This document shows, piece by piece, positions 14,315-23,463 of a DNA stretch of 64,000 nucleotides. The stretch is from NCBI RefSeq assembly GCF_900101115.1, contig NZ_FNFU01000006.1, positions 1-64,000 on the forward strand, written 5' to 3'. The notes beneath the pieces are model-generated. The model was given only the letters and a program-made list of their open reading frames with translations, was not told the DNA's origin and ran no database searches. The stretch is from Cryobacterium psychrotolerans. Lineage in GTDB: Bacteria; Actinomycetota; Actinomycetes; Actinomycetales; Microbacteriaceae. Made by a program: the position numbers and the translations under genes. Each line of letters starts with the position of its first letter. Positions within the stretch are counted from its first letter, which is position 1.

Positions 14315-14893
14315 ATGGACGTATTGAACACCGGCGCTGATTCCTCGCTGACGCGCATCGTGCGTGAACTCGACTCCGTCATCGAACGACTGGTTCACGA
14401 CGATCCGTACGCGCTCGGGGTTCTCGCCGATTTAGTCGCCGAGGCTCCGCGCGTCTTCGTGCTCGGCGCCGGCCGGTCGGGGCTAGCCCTGCGCATGACC
14501 GCGATGCGCCTCATGCACCTCGGCCTCGACGTTCACGTGGTCGGAGAAGTGACATCCCCGGCCATCGGAAAAGGGGATGTGCTACTAACCGCAAGTGGCT
14601 CGGGCACGACCGCCGGAATTGTTCGCGCGGCAACCACCGCAGTGCGTGCTGGAGCGCTCGTGGCGTCGATCACCACCGCGTCACAATCACCACTGGCGCA
14701 GCTTTCCGTAGCGACTGTCATCGTGCCTGCCGCCGACAAGCGCGACAGATCCGGAAACGCCTCCGCGCAGTACGCGGGCAGCCTTTTCGAACAGACTGTC
14801 GTGATCGTCGGGGACGCACTTTTCCACGCGCTCTGGCGCCGAAGTGGACAGAACGCGGACCAACTTTGGCCTCGCCACGCAAACATCGAGTAA
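14315..14893 (+). CDS. hxlB: 6-phospho-3-hexuloisomerase
   Basis: The 192-residue SIS-domain protein has GAGRSGLALRMTAMRLMHLG, VVGEVTSPAIGKGDVLLTAS and GSGTT, the classic hexuloisomerase signatures. It converts D-arabino-3-hexulose-6-phosphate to fructose-6-phosphate in the ribulose monophosphate pathway. Its partner hxlA follows 48 bases downstream on the same strand, so the pair should form a formaldehyde-fixing/detoxifying operon. The ATG at 14315 was chosen as the family N-terminus; a GGAGG lies unusually close (one base) to it. The final residues are family-typical, and the gene appears intact. Confidence 0.93.
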   Translation: MDVLNTGADSSLTRIVRELDSVIERLVHDDPYALGVLADLVAEAPRVFVLGAGRSGLALRMTAMRLMHLGLDVHVVGEVTSPAIGKGDVLLTASGSGTTAGIVRAATTAVRAGALVASITTASQSPLAQLSVATVIVPAADKRDRSGNASAQYAGSLFEQTVVIVGDALFHALWRRSGQNADQLWPRHANIE

Positions 14894-14941
14894 TCGGCGT
14901 CCCCTTTTCCCTGTCTATCCACCCGAAACAAAGGAAGAACA

Positions 14942-15565
14942 ATGAAACTCCAGTTCGCCATGGACACCCTCACCACCGAGGCCGCACTTCAACTCGCCGC
15001 CGCCGCGGCACCGCATGTCGACATTCTTGAGCTCGGCACCCCGCTGATCAAGAGCGCAGGCCTTTCGGCCATCACCGCAGTGAAGGCCGCCCACCCCGAC
15101 AAGATCGTCTTCGCCGACCTGAAGACCATGGATGCCGGCGAGCTCGAAGCCGACATCGCCTTCACCGCCGGTGCCGACCTGGTGACCGTGCTCGGCTTGG
15201 CTGGCGACAGCACCATCGCCGGCGCGGTCAAAGCCGCGAAGAAGCACGGCAAGGGCATTGTGGTCGACCTGATCGGCGTCAGCAACAAGCCCAAGCGTGC
15301 CAAGGAGGTCGTGGCGCTCGGCGCCCTGTTCGTCGAGATGCACGCCGGCCTCGACGAGCAGGCCGAAGAGGGCTTCACCTTCTCGACGCTGCTTCGCGAC
15401 GGCGAAGCCTCGGGCGTGCCCTTCTCGGTGGCCGGCGGCATCAACGCCTCCACCATCGCGTCTGTGCAGCAGTCGGGCGCACAGGTCGCCGTCGCCGGTG
15501 GCGCCATCTACGGCGCCCCCGACGTGGGTGCCGCTGCCGCCGAACTCCGCGCCGTGATCGTCTAA
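14942..15565 (+). CDS. hxlA: 3-hexulose-6-phosphate synthase
   Basis: The 207-residue TIM-barrel enzyme of the OMP-decarboxylase superfamily starts MKLQFAMDTLTTEAAL. It carries ELGTPLIKSAG, VFADLKTMDAGELEADIAF with the DxKxxD catalytic motif, and VAGGINASTIASVQQSGA with the phosphate-binding GGI. It condenses formaldehyde with ribulose-5-phosphate to hexulose-6-phosphate. A good ribosome site (AAAGGAAGAAC) precedes the ATG. It is encoded directly after hxlB. In non-methylotrophic actinobacteria the pair serves formaldehyde detoxification or pentose supply. Confidence 0.95.
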   Translation: MKLQFAMDTLTTEAALQLAAAAAPHVDILELGTPLIKSAGLSAITAVKAAHPDKIVFADLKTMDAGELEADIAFTAGADLVTVLGLAGDSTIAGAVKAAKKHGKGIVVDLIGVSNKPKRAKEVVALGALFVEMHAGLDEQAEEGFTFSTLLRDGEASGVPFSVAGGINASTIASVQQSGAQVAVAGGAIYGAPDVGAAAAELRAVIV

Positions 15566-15606
15566 GAGAGGAAAGAGCGCAGGCGGCCTGAGGCGCGCCT
15601 CGCAGT

Positions 15607-17922
15607 TTACGAGTAGGCCGCCGGTTCAGGCCGCACACCCGCCGGATCGCGGCTCGCCAACCAGGCGTCCAGCTCGGCCGCCGGGATCGGCCGCGACATG
15701 TAGAAACCCTGCGCGACGTCGCACCCGTAGCCGGCGAGGTCGGCGTAGGCGACGCTGTCTTCGACCCCTTCGGCGACCATCCGCAGGCCGAGACTGTGCG
15801 CGAGGGCGATGGTCGAGGCCACCAGCGCCGTCGCACGCGGGTTGTCGGCCATCGGCATCACGAACGACTTGTCCAGCTTCAGCTCGTCGATGGGCAGCTC
15901 GCGCAGGTAGGCCAGCGAACTGTAACCGGTGCCGAAATCGTCAACGGCGATCCGAACGCCGATGGCGCGAAGCCGGGTGAGGATGGCGTGCGCCCGGTCC
16001 CGGTCCGCCATCAAGAAGTCCTCGGTAATCTCGAGCACGAGAACGGATGGCGCCAGCCCGCGTTCGGCCACCATCGCACCGATCCGATCGGGCAGGTCCG
16101 CGTCCACGAGCGAGCTGGCCGACAGGTTGACCGCCACAGACAGCGCCCGGCCCTGCGCCTGCCAGGTCGCGGCCTGGTCGAGGGCCTTCTCGAACACGAT
16201 CTGGGTCATCGCCGGCATCAGGCCGGCCTCCTCGACGAGCACGAGGAACGCATCCGGGTAGAGCAGGCCGCGCCCCGGATGCTCCCAGCGCACGAGGGCC
16301 TCCACGCCGCGCACGGCGCCGGTGGAGAGGTCGACCTTGGGCTGGTAGTGCAGCACGAGCTGGTCGTCGAGCAGCGCCCTGCGCAGCTCATCCAGGGTGC
16401 GCAGCCGCTCCCCGCCGTGGCTGTCGTCGTCGTCGTCGAGGTAGACGTGGTGCCCGCTCCGGGTCGACTTCGCCTTGTACATCGCCATGTCGGCCTTTCG
16501 CAGCAGCACGGTAAGGTCCTCGCCCTGCTCCGGGTACATGGCGATCCCGATGCTGGCACTGGCCTGCAGGGTGATCCCGGCGAGGGTGAACGGCTCGGCC
16601 AGCGCCGCGCGCAGCTTCAGGGCAACGGTTTCGGCCTGGCCGATGTCGCATCCGTCGAGGTGGATCGCGAATTCGTCCCCGCCCAGCCGGGCCAGCAGGT
16701 CAGCGGCGCGCAGCTGACCCAGCAGCCGAGCGGCGACCTGCTCCAGCAGCCGGTCGCCGACGTCGTGGCCGAGGCTGTCGTTGACCTCCTTGAACTTGTC
16801 GAGGTCGAGCAGCAGCAGCGCGCTCCGGCGCCGCTGGTCCGCGGCCAGCCGAGGCGGCACCTCGGTGTACAGCGCTCGTCGATTCGGCAGCCCGGTGAGC
16901 TCGTCGGTCATGGCCTGGCGGTGCATGTCGGCGAGCCGGATGCGCTGCCGGAACACCAGGGGAGCGGCCGCCAGCACGAGGGCCAGGCTGGCGAGCGCCA
17001 CGGCCAGGGGTGGGACGTCGAGCTCGCTGGCCAGGATGAGCACCGTGAGCGCACTGACGGTGGCGAGCACCGGTACGGTCTGGGCCGGGATCGACCGCGC
17101 CGAGACCGCGCGCGTGCTGCCTCCGCGCGCTGAGCCGGCGATCCACCAGGCGATCAGGGCGAGACCGGTGGCCCAGCCCATGTCGAGGGGGGTGCCGAGA
17201 ACATACAGGCCGGTGAGTTCCAGCAGGGCATAGCCGACGTCGGCGGCGGCGAAGATCATCAGGCCGAGCACGAGCAGAATCCACCGGGAACCCACGCTTC
17301 GGCCCTGGGAGGCGCCGATGCCGACGAACGCGGCCACGAGCAGCAGGTCGAACAGGGGATAGGCGACGGCGACCACCGTGGCCAGCGAGGCCGGGCCCTC
17401 GACGGCGGAGCCCAGAATCGGGTCGAGCAGCACGGCCAGCACGGCGGCGGCGGTGAGGCATCCGAGGGCGCCGTCCAGCACCACGGGCCAGGCCATTTTC
17501 CGCGCGTTGCGGCCCACCAGCACCGCCAGCGCGGCGAGCATCAGGGGGTAGAAGCCCAGGTACCCGATGTCGGCCAGCGACGGATACGGCAGCGTCACGC
17601 CGCCGGCGCTGGCGAGCACGTAGTAGGTGTCTCCGGCCGCGAACGACGCCATGGCGACCGAGGCGAGCACCAGCTCCAGCTGCCGGAATCGTGCGCGGTA
17701 CAGCGCCAGCCCGCCCACGAAGACGGGAACCCACACGCTGAGCAACCCGAGCCAGCCGTCCACCAGGGGGCTGAACCCGTCGTCGCTGCCGAACGAGATG
17801 CCGGCCAGGTACAGCGCCAGCACGAGCGCCATGACCCAGCTCGGCCACGAGCCGAATCGTGCGCCGGCCCGTACCTGTTCGGCCTGAGCCGCTTCTGCGA
17901 TCGCCACCATGGCGGCCCCCAT
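15607..17922 (-). CDS. Membrane GGDEF-EAL protein (c-di-GMP cyclase/phosphodiesterase)
   Basis: 771 residues. About 320 N-terminal residues form roughly eight to nine hydrophobic helices, a membrane sensor region. The GGDEF domain follows, with GGDEF at about residue 412 ([16 protein letters not shown]), then the EAL domain with Glu-Ala-Leu at about 541 ([20 protein letters not shown]), [17 protein letters not shown] and ELKLDKSFV. Both catalytic signatures are intact, so it may make and/or degrade cyclic di-GMP. The start is ambiguous: Met1 at 17922 or an internal Met5 behind GGGGGCC. It is divergent from another GGDEF-EAL gene (18197) across a 274-base gap and convergent with hxlA. Confidence 0.92.
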   Translation of the reverse strand: MGAAMVAIAEAAQAEQVRAGARFGSWPSWVMALVLALYLAGISFGSDDGFSPLVDGWLGLLSVWVPVFVGGLALYRARFRQLELVLASVAMASFAAGDTYYVLASAGGVTLPYPSLADIGYLGFYPLMLAALAVLVGRNARKMAWPVVLDGALGCLTAAAVLAVLLDPILGSAVEGPASLATVVAVAYPLFDLLLVAAFVGIGASQGRSVGSRWILLVLGLMIFAAADVGYALLELTGLYVLGTPLDMGWATGLALIAWWIAGSARGGSTRAVSARSIPAQTVPVLATVSALTVLILASELDVPPLAVALASLALVLAAAPLVFRQRIRLADMHRQAMTDELTGLPNRRALYTEVPPRLAADQRRRSALLLLDLDKFKEVNDSLGHDVGDRLLEQVAARLLGQLRAADLLARLGGDEFAIHLDGCDIGQAETVALKLRAALAEPFTLAGITLQASASIGIAMYPEQGEDLTVLLRKADMAMYKAKSTRSGHHVYLDDDDDSHGGERLRTLDELRRALLDDQLVLHYQPKVDLSTGAVRGVEALVRWEHPGRGLLYPDAFLVLVEEAGLMPAMTQIVFEKALDQAATWQAQGRALSVAVNLSASSLVDADLPDRIGAMVAERGLAPSVLVLEITEDFLMADRDRAHAILTRLRAIGVRIAVDDFGTGYSSLAYLRELPIDELKLDKSFVMPMADNPRATALVASTIALAHSLGLRMVAEGVEDSVAYADLAGYGCDVAQGFYMSRPIPAAELDAWLASRDPAGVRPEPAAYS

Positions 17923-18196
17923 ATCGTTGATTCACGTTAGCCGAATTCGGCTCGGCTAAATCCCACCGCGCAGGCGCGGCATAGCCGCCGCGCAGCCGAC
18001 ACATGAGCGCCACGCGTCCCAGTTCCCCGCTTGGGGGGTAGGACGGTCGTCCCGCCGGCAACGGGGGTGTTAAGGTTTCCAGAGGCACACTCGCCGCGAC
18101 GCGAGCTCGACCAATGAAACTGGGCCCCATGAACCACCTTGCACCATCGCGCACACGGGATCCCCGAAGAGGCACCGCTCCCAGCGAGGTGCAATC

Positions 18197-19549
18197 GTGA
18201 CCGTCCATCCCTCCGTCGCAGATCTGTTGCGCCGCGCCGAAGACGCCGAGCTCGCCCGCCGCGCACACCACGACGCGCTCACCGGGCTGCCGACGAGGCT
18301 CCTGCTCACTCAGACCCTCGAGCGGGTCCTGGCCCGGCGTGTGCCAAATGGTCCCGTCGCCCTCCTGCTCATCGACCTCGACAATTTCAAGTTCATCAAC
18401 GAGTCCCTGGGCCACGACACCGGCGACGCGGTGCTCCTGCAGGCCGCGCAGCGGCTGGTCGCGGCGACCCGTGCCCAGGACACGGTGGCCAGGCTGGGCG
18501 GCGACGAGTTCCTGGTGCTGTGTGAGAACACGGATGCCGCGGGAGCGGGCATGGTCGCCGAGCGCATCCTGCACGCCATCCAGCTGCCCGCCGACGGGTA
18601 CGGCGCCGAGGCGCGAGTGACCGGTTCCATTGGAATCGCCGCCGCCGCCCAGCGCCACGGCCCCACCGACCTGCTCCGGGAAGCGAGCGCGGCGATGCGG
18701 CTCTCGAAGAGCCGCGGGGGCAACCAGACAACCCTGTTCGACCTCCGGGTGGGCGGGGAGGCAGGGCGCCTGCTCGACATCGAAACCGCTCTCCGCGAGG
18801 GTCTCGAACGAGACGAGCTGGTGCTGCACTACCAGCCGATCCATACCCTTGCCGACGGGTCACTCAAGGGCGTCGAGGCGTTGGTGCGATGGAATCGCCC
18901 AGAGCACGGTCTCGTTCCGCCGGACGACTTCATCCCGATCGCCGAAGACACCGGCCTGATCGTGCCGCTGGGCGAGTGGGTACTGAACGAGGCCCTGCGG
19001 CAACTCAGCGACTGGAAGCGAGCCGGAGTGGTGCCGGCCGATTTCACGATTTCGGTCAATCTCTCTCCGGTTCAGCTGCTGCACGCGGGCCTCGTCGACC
19101 TGATCGATGCAACGATCGCCGAACACGGTCTCACCCATGACGACCTCGTGCTGGAGATGACCGAGACCGCGCTCATCCTGGACCGCTCGACGATGATGGA
19201 CACCGTCAGCGCCCTTGCCGAGACCGGCGCCTCGCTCTCGATCGATGACTTCGGCACCGGATACTCCTCCCTCTCCTACCTTCGCTACCTCCCCGCCAAG
19301 CAACTCAAGGTCGACCGCTCCTTCGTCGCCGGCCTGACGACCAACCCCCGTGACGCGGCACTGGTCGCGGCGGTCGTGCGTCTCGCCCACGAGTTCGGGA
19401 TGACCTGCGTCGCGGAAGGAGTCGAGACTCCCGAACAGCTCGAGCACCTCCGACTCCTCGGCTGCGACCTCGCCCAGGGATATTTCCTCGGCCGCCCGGC
19501 TACGGCAGAGGTGCTGACCCGCGCGTGGGCGCCGGCCACGGTGAACTGA
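18197..19549 (+). CDS. Soluble GGDEF-EAL protein (c-di-GMP cyclase/phosphodiesterase)
   Basis: 450 residues with no membrane segment. GGDEF is at about residue 100 ([15 protein letters not shown]) after an intact [20 protein letters not shown]. The EAL domain carries Glu-Ala-Leu at about 224 ([20 protein letters not shown]), [26 protein letters not shown] and KVDRSFV. Both domains appear catalytically competent. The GTG start is preceded by GAGGTG. It lacks the sensor domain of its divergent neighbour, so it may be regulated by partner binding or expression. c-di-GMP would be a natural signal for the exopolysaccharide locus downstream, but no direct link is seen. Confidence 0.92.
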   Translation: MTVHPSVADLLRRAEDAELARRAHHDALTGLPTRLLLTQTLERVLARRVPNGPVALLLIDLDNFKFINESLGHDTGDAVLLQAAQRLVAATRAQDTVARLGGDEFLVLCENTDAAGAGMVAERILHAIQLPADGYGAEARVTGSIGIAAAAQRHGPTDLLREASAAMRLSKSRGGNQTTLFDLRVGGEAGRLLDIETALREGLERDELVLHYQPIHTLADGSLKGVEALVRWNRPEHGLVPPDDFIPIAEDTGLIVPLGEWVLNEALRQLSDWKRAGVVPADFTISVNLSPVQLLHAGLVDLIDATIAEHGLTHDDLVLEMTETALILDRSTMMDTVSALAETGASLSIDDFGTGYSSLSYLRYLPAKQLKVDRSFVAGLTTNPRDAALVAAVVRLAHEFGMTCVAEGVETPEQLEHLRLLGCDLAQGYFLGRPATAEVLTRAWAPATVN

Positions 19550-19590
19550 GCAAGGGTCAGGCCCCAGACGTCCTGGATCTTCGGTAGCCC

Positions 19591-19624
19591 CGCCCCGCGC
19601 CCGCCACTACCGGGCGACGGGGCG
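19591..19624. terminator. Strong GC hairpin between convergent genes
   Basis: Left arm CGCCCCGCGCCCG (19591-19603) pairs with CGGGCGACGGGGCG (19611-19624) with one bulged base and a 7-base loop. It lies between the convergent GGDEF-EAL gene and the RTX gene and has no T-run. A bidirectional terminator is likely for an actinobacterium. Confidence 0.6.
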
Positions 19625-19649
19625 AGACTATGCACAACGCCCTGAATCG

Positions 19650-21125
19650 TCAGCCAAAGACGACGTTTGCAACCAGGGTCTTCTCGGTCTCAATACTCAC
19701 AGGGTTGGCCTCCATCGTTATCCCCGCAAAGCTCGCCGTGGCATTGACCGTCACGCCGGCTCCACGGGGAACCTTGAACTGGAACTCTCCTTGTGAGTTC
19801 GAAATACCGACGACTTGAATCATGCCGAAACTGGCAGTCCCGCTGCCTCCGGTGCCTGCAATGGAGAGGGAATTGTAGAGCGGCGTGATGAGGACATTTA
19901 CTCCTGGGATGACTGCTCCAAGGTCATTCTTCACAACCACCTTCACCGTGACCAGTTCCGGCAAGACGTACTTGAGGGGCCCCATCTCATTTGATACCGA
20001 AAACACGCCGAGGTGGAAATGGAAGGGGCACGAGGTCGAACCATTTGCCTTGAGAATGAGGCCTTGCTTTGGCCCTCTGGGTGAAGAAAAGGCGAAGCTT
20101 CCCCCTGGCGTGATGTATGAGCCGGCATCGAAACCGCCGCCGCTGGGTGAGGCGACCCCGACAAAGCAACCAGCCATGTAGTCCCCGGGCGAGGAGACCG
20201 AGCCTGCAACGGTGCTCAGCAGGTGACTGAGATTGCTGATCAGGGAGCATGTCCAGTCACGCGTCTCACCCGTCTCAATCTCGCAGGTGTTTGTTCCGCT
20301 ACCGCCTCGACTCGTGTCAGTTCCCAACCCGCCGGTGAGAGTGTCGTTGCCTGCACCGCCGCCCAGAGTGTCGCTTCCCGCACCTCCCACCAATGCATTC
20401 GCACCGTTGTTCCCCGCCAGGACGTCGCCCGCGGCGCCGCCAACAAGGTTTTCAACATCTGTCTTGATTGTGTCTCGTTCGCCGGTCACGCCGTCGTCCC
20501 CGGTGATGCCGTCGAGGTCCGCGACGACTCGAGTGGTGGCCTTGGCGTAGGAGACCGTGTCAGTCCCGGCGCCGCCATAGAACACGTCAGCACCGCCTTG
20601 GCCGACCATGGTGTCGTTGCCGTACCCGCCACTGATCGTGTCGTTGCCGGTCCCGCCGCTCATCGTGTTGTTCCCGCTGTTCCCGGTGAGGCGGTCGCTG
20701 CCCGAGCCGCCGGCGATGTGTTCGACGTCTGTCCGGATGGTGTCTTTCTCCCCCAACACGCCATCATCACCGATGACGCCGTCCAGGTCCGCTGTCACTG
20801 CGAGAGTCGTTCCTGAATAGGACACGGTGTCGCTGCCGGCGCCGCCGATGAGAGTGTCGCCGCCGCCCTGGCCGAAGAGAGCGTCATTGCCGAAACCGCC
20901 GTCGAGGGTGTCGTTTCCGCTGCCGCCGTAAATGACGTCGTTGCCACCCAAACCACAGATCACGTCGTTGCGGCTGGTCCCACGCAACGTGTTGTTCCCG
21001 GAGGTGCCGACGATGGTGCAAGTCTTCCCGTTCAGGGACGTGGCCGCGCTCGCGCTGGGGGCAACGACCGCGCCCCCGGTCATCAACAATGCCGTCAAGC
21101 CAACAATCGCGGTTATCGTGCGCAT
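19650..21125 (-). CDS. Secreted RTX-type calcium-binding repeat protein
   Basis: From ATG 21125 the 491-residue protein has a Sec signal peptide (MRTITAIVGLTALLMTGGAV ... PSASAA). A block of glycine/aspartate-rich nonapeptides follows (residues ~35-270; for example GGSGNDTLDGGFGNDALFGQ and GGTGNDTISGGYGNDTMVGQ), the calcium-binding RTX fold. An ~85-residue unit containing DTVSY, ADLDG-[IV]-GDDGV and DTI-[RK]-TDVE occurs twice. The C-terminal ~200 residues form beta-rich domains, the last resembling an Ig-like/carboxypeptidase-regulatory fold with VPRGAGVTVNATASF. No type I secretion genes are nearby, so Sec export is expected. It is probably an extracellular matrix or surface protein. An upstream ATG at 21158 is less likely because it would precede the signal peptide. 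Confidence 0.8.
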   Translation of the reverse strand: MRTITAIVGLTALLMTGGAVVAPSASAATSLNGKTCTIVGTSGNNTLRGTSRNDVICGLGGNDVIYGGSGNDTLDGGFGNDALFGQGGGDTLIGGAGSDTVSYSGTTLAVTADLDGVIGDDGVLGEKDTIRTDVEHIAGGSGSDRLTGNSGNNTMSGGTGNDTISGGYGNDTMVGQGGADVFYGGAGTDTVSYAKATTRVVADLDGITGDDGVTGERDTIKTDVENLVGGAAGDVLAGNNGANALVGGAGSDTLGGGAGNDTLTGGLGTDTSRGGSGTNTCEIETGETRDWTCSLISNLSHLLSTVAGSVSSPGDYMAGCFVGVASPSGGGFDAGSYITPGGSFAFSSPRGPKQGLILKANGSTSCPFHFHLGVFSVSNEMGPLKYVLPELVTVKVVVKNDLGAVIPGVNVLITPLYNSLSIAGTGGSGTASFGMIQVVGISNSQGEFQFKVPRGAGVTVNATASFAGITMEANPVSIETEKTLVANVVFG

Positions 21126-21401
21126 GGATGTCCGTTCACAGTTATGGGGGAGATCCAAATACTAGGGGCGGCCGCTGTCTCGCATCACTCCCAGAGCGAG
21201 GGGTATCGTCCTGCTCCCTTTCGACGGCCAGGCCAGCGAGCAACCCTGTCAGCGCCGGGCACGCTCTTCCCATCGGCACCCAAAGAAGGCACAGCGCTAC
21301 CTCGCTAAAAGGGGTAGACAGCTCGAGGCGTGTGCAAGTATGGAGAACAGAAATTCCCACGTTCGGCAGTTTCCTTGAGTTACTACATTGGAGGCTGTCG
21401 C
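21126..21401. promoter_or_regulatory. Divergent promoter region of the RTX gene and exopolysaccharide locus
   Basis: About 275 bases without a gene, between the divergent RTX and tyrosine-kinase genes. It must hold the promoter of the plus-strand exopolysaccharide arm. TTGGAGG lies 8 bases before the kinase GTG. No operator with clear symmetry was identified. Confidence 0.5.
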
Positions 21402-22850
21402 GTGGAATTGAAGGACTACGTCAGGATATTCCACAAGAGTTGGATCCTGATCCTCGCCTGCATGCTCCTCGGAATCGCCGGTGCGGCGGCATCCTCCATC
21501 GCCACCACGCCCAAGTACGTCGCCAGCACCCAGCTCTACATCTCGGTGCAGTCCGCCGCCGGCGCCGCCACCGGAGACCTCGTGCAGGGCACGAGCTTCG
21601 CCCGCCAGGCCGTTACCTCCTACGTCGACGTCGTCAACAGTGCCATCGTGCTCGACGAAGTCATCGCCGAGCTCAAGCTCGATCTCACCGCGGGCCAGCT
21701 CGCCTCGATGGTCGCGTCCAGCTCCCCGCTGAACACCGTGCTCATCGACATTTCGGTGACCAACAGCGATCCGGAACTCGCGGCCAAAATTGCGAACTCC
21801 GTGGGCCAGAACTTCAGCAAGATCGTCGTTGAGAAGCTCGAGAAGCCCGACGGCGAGGACGCCGTCAGCCCGGTCAAGATCGAAACGATCCAGCCCGCGA
21901 TCGCGCCGACGAAGCCGGCCAGCCCGAACGTGCCCCTGAACATCGCGCTCGGACTGCTCGTCGGCCTGGCGCTCGGCATCGGTTTCGCCGTGCTGCGCAG
22001 CGTGCTCGACACGCGCATTCACAGCCTGCGCGACATCGAACTCGTCACCGAATCGCCGATGCTCGGTGGCATTACCTTCGACCCGGAGGCGAAGAAGCGT
22101 CCCCTGGTCGTGCACGCCGACCCGAAGAACCCGCGCGCCGAGTCGTTCCGCAGCCTGCGCACCAACCTGCAGTTCGTGAACGTCGAGGGCGGCCCGCGCA
22201 GCTTTGTCGTCACTAGCTCGGTTCCCGGTGAGGGCAAGAGCACGACCACGGCCAACCTGGCCATCGCCCTGGCCGAAACCGGCGCCCGTGTCGCTCTCAT
22301 CGACGGCGACCTGCGCCTGCCCCGCCTGGCCGAGTACCTGGGCATCGAGGGGGGCGTGGGCCTCACCGACGTGCTCATCGGCCGCGCCGAACTCGCCGAC
22401 GTGCTGCAGAAGTGGGGCCGCGGCAAACTGTTCGTGCTACCCAGCGGCCGCGTTCCACCGAACCCGAGCGAGCTGCTCGGCTCTGCGGCCATGGCCCGCC
22501 TGCTCGCATCGCTCACCGAGCAGTTCGACATCGTGCTCATCGACGCACCACCGCTTCTCCTGGTGACGGATGCCGCGGTGCTGAGCAAACTTTGTGGCGG
22601 CGCCCTGATGGTGGTCGCCTCCGGCCGCACCAAGCGCAACGAACTCGCCGCCGCGGTGAAGGCGCTCGAGCGGGTCGGCAGCCGGCTGGTCGGCGTGGTC
22701 ATCACCATGCTGCCCACGAAGGGCCCCGACTCCTACGGCTACGGGCAGTACAGCTACGGAACCGTTCACGACGAGACCCTGGACAATCCCGAGGCGCCCG
22801 CCGAGAGCCGCGCAGTGCGCAAACTGCGGCGCAAGGTGAAGACCGCCTAA
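21402..22850 (+). CDS. Polysaccharide co-polymerase / tyrosine autokinase (Wzz-BY-kinase)
   Basis: From GTG 21402 (GGAGG, 8-base spacing) 482 residues. The N-terminal Wzz domain has two membrane helices (about 15-35 and 182-200) flanking an extracytoplasmic helical segment. A fused bacterial tyrosine kinase follows: Walker A SSVPGEGKSTTTANLAIALA near residue 272, Walker A' ALIDGDLRLPRL and Walker B DIVLIDAPPLLLVTDAA. The C-terminal tyrosine cluster reads DSYGYGQYSYGT. This is the actinobacterial one-chain form of Wzc, which controls chain length and export by cycles of autophosphorylation. Its stop overlaps the start of the phosphatase gene by one base (TAATG), a Wzb-Wzc type coupling. Confidence 0.92.
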   Translation: MELKDYVRIFHKSWILILACMLLGIAGAAASSIATTPKYVASTQLYISVQSAAGAATGDLVQGTSFARQAVTSYVDVVNSAIVLDEVIAELKLDLTAGQLASMVASSSPLNTVLIDISVTNSDPELAAKIANSVGQNFSKIVVEKLEKPDGEDAVSPVKIETIQPAIAPTKPASPNVPLNIALGLLVGLALGIGFAVLRSVLDTRIHSLRDIELVTESPMLGGITFDPEAKKRPLVVHADPKNPRAESFRSLRTNLQFVNVEGGPRSFVVTSSVPGEGKSTTTANLAIALAETGARVALIDGDLRLPRLAEYLGIEGGVGLTDVLIGRAELADVLQKWGRGKLFVLPSGRVPPNPSELLGSAAMARLLASLTEQFDIVLIDAPPLLLVTDAAVLSKLCGGALMVVASGRTKRNELAAAVKALERVGSRLVGVVITMLPTKGPDSYGYGQYSYGTVHDETLDNPEAPAESRAVRKLRRKVKTA

Positions 22851-23455
22851 TGCAGACCTTCTCGATTCTCACCGTGTGCTCCGGAAACATCTGCCGTTCG
22901 CCGCTGGCCGAACAGCTGTTGCGGTCGGGGCTGGCGCCCTGGCCGCAGGTGTCGCTTGCCAGCGCCGGCACGATCGGCATGACCGGGCATCCAATGACCG
23001 ACCAGGCCGCAGCGCTGTCCCGCCAGTTCGGCGCAGACCCAGTGGCCCATGTTGCGCGGGAACTGTCCGCGCAGCACCTCGCCGACGCGAACCTCGTGTT
23101 CGCCATGTCCCGCGAGCACCGCCGCGCAATCGCCGAGCTCGCGCCGCGCGCCATCCGTTACACCTTCACCATCCGCGAGTTCGCTCGCCTGATCAGCGGC
23201 GTCACCGACCTCGACCTCGACGAGGCTGCCGGGCTGCCCGTCGATGACATCTCGGGCAGATTCGCCACGCTGGTCGAGGTCGCAGCCTCCCAGCGGGGGA
23301 TCGCAGCCCCGCCCGTTTCCGCCGATGACGATGATGTTGTCGACCCGTACCGCCGAAGCGACGACACCTACGCCGAGTCCGCTCGGCAGCTGGTGCCCGC
23401 CGTCGATGCTGTCGTGTCGCTGTTCCAGCGTGCCGCGACGGTCGTGCGTCACTAG
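22850..23455 (+). CDS. Low-molecular-weight protein tyrosine phosphatase
   Basis: 201 residues with the P-loop CSGNICRS (Cys-x5-Arg) at residues 10-17 and the general-acid Asp in VVDPYRRSDDTY near the C-terminus. It is longer than the ~150-aa classical enzymes because of an insert before the DPY loop. It should dephosphorylate the tyrosine cluster of the kinase encoded just upstream, with which it is translationally coupled through TAATG. The start is fixed by this overlap. Confidence 0.92.
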   Translation: MQTFSILTVCSGNICRSPLAEQLLRSGLAPWPQVSLASAGTIGMTGHPMTDQAAALSRQFGADPVAHVARELSAQHLADANLVFAMSREHRRAIAELAPRAIRYTFTIREFARLISGVTDLDLDEAAGLPVDDISGRFATLVEVAASQRGIAAPPVSADDDDVVDPYRRSDDTYAESARQLVPAVDAVVSLFQRAATVVRH

Positions 23456-23463
23456 GCGACACC

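Noticed and set aside
15590-15601. GAGGCGCGCCTC palindrome as terminator between hxlA and the GGDEF-EAL gene
   Set aside because: A perfect 12-bp palindrome has no loop and no T-run. It could be a chance GC-rich palindrome.
16700-18844. 714-codon minus-strand frame and similar long antisense frames (for example 55434-57443, 51419-52618, 12004-13053)
   Set aside because: They lie fully opposite or out of frame with well-supported genes and have Arg/Gly/His-rich compositions expected from antisense reading of GC-rich coding DNA. No family motifs are seen.
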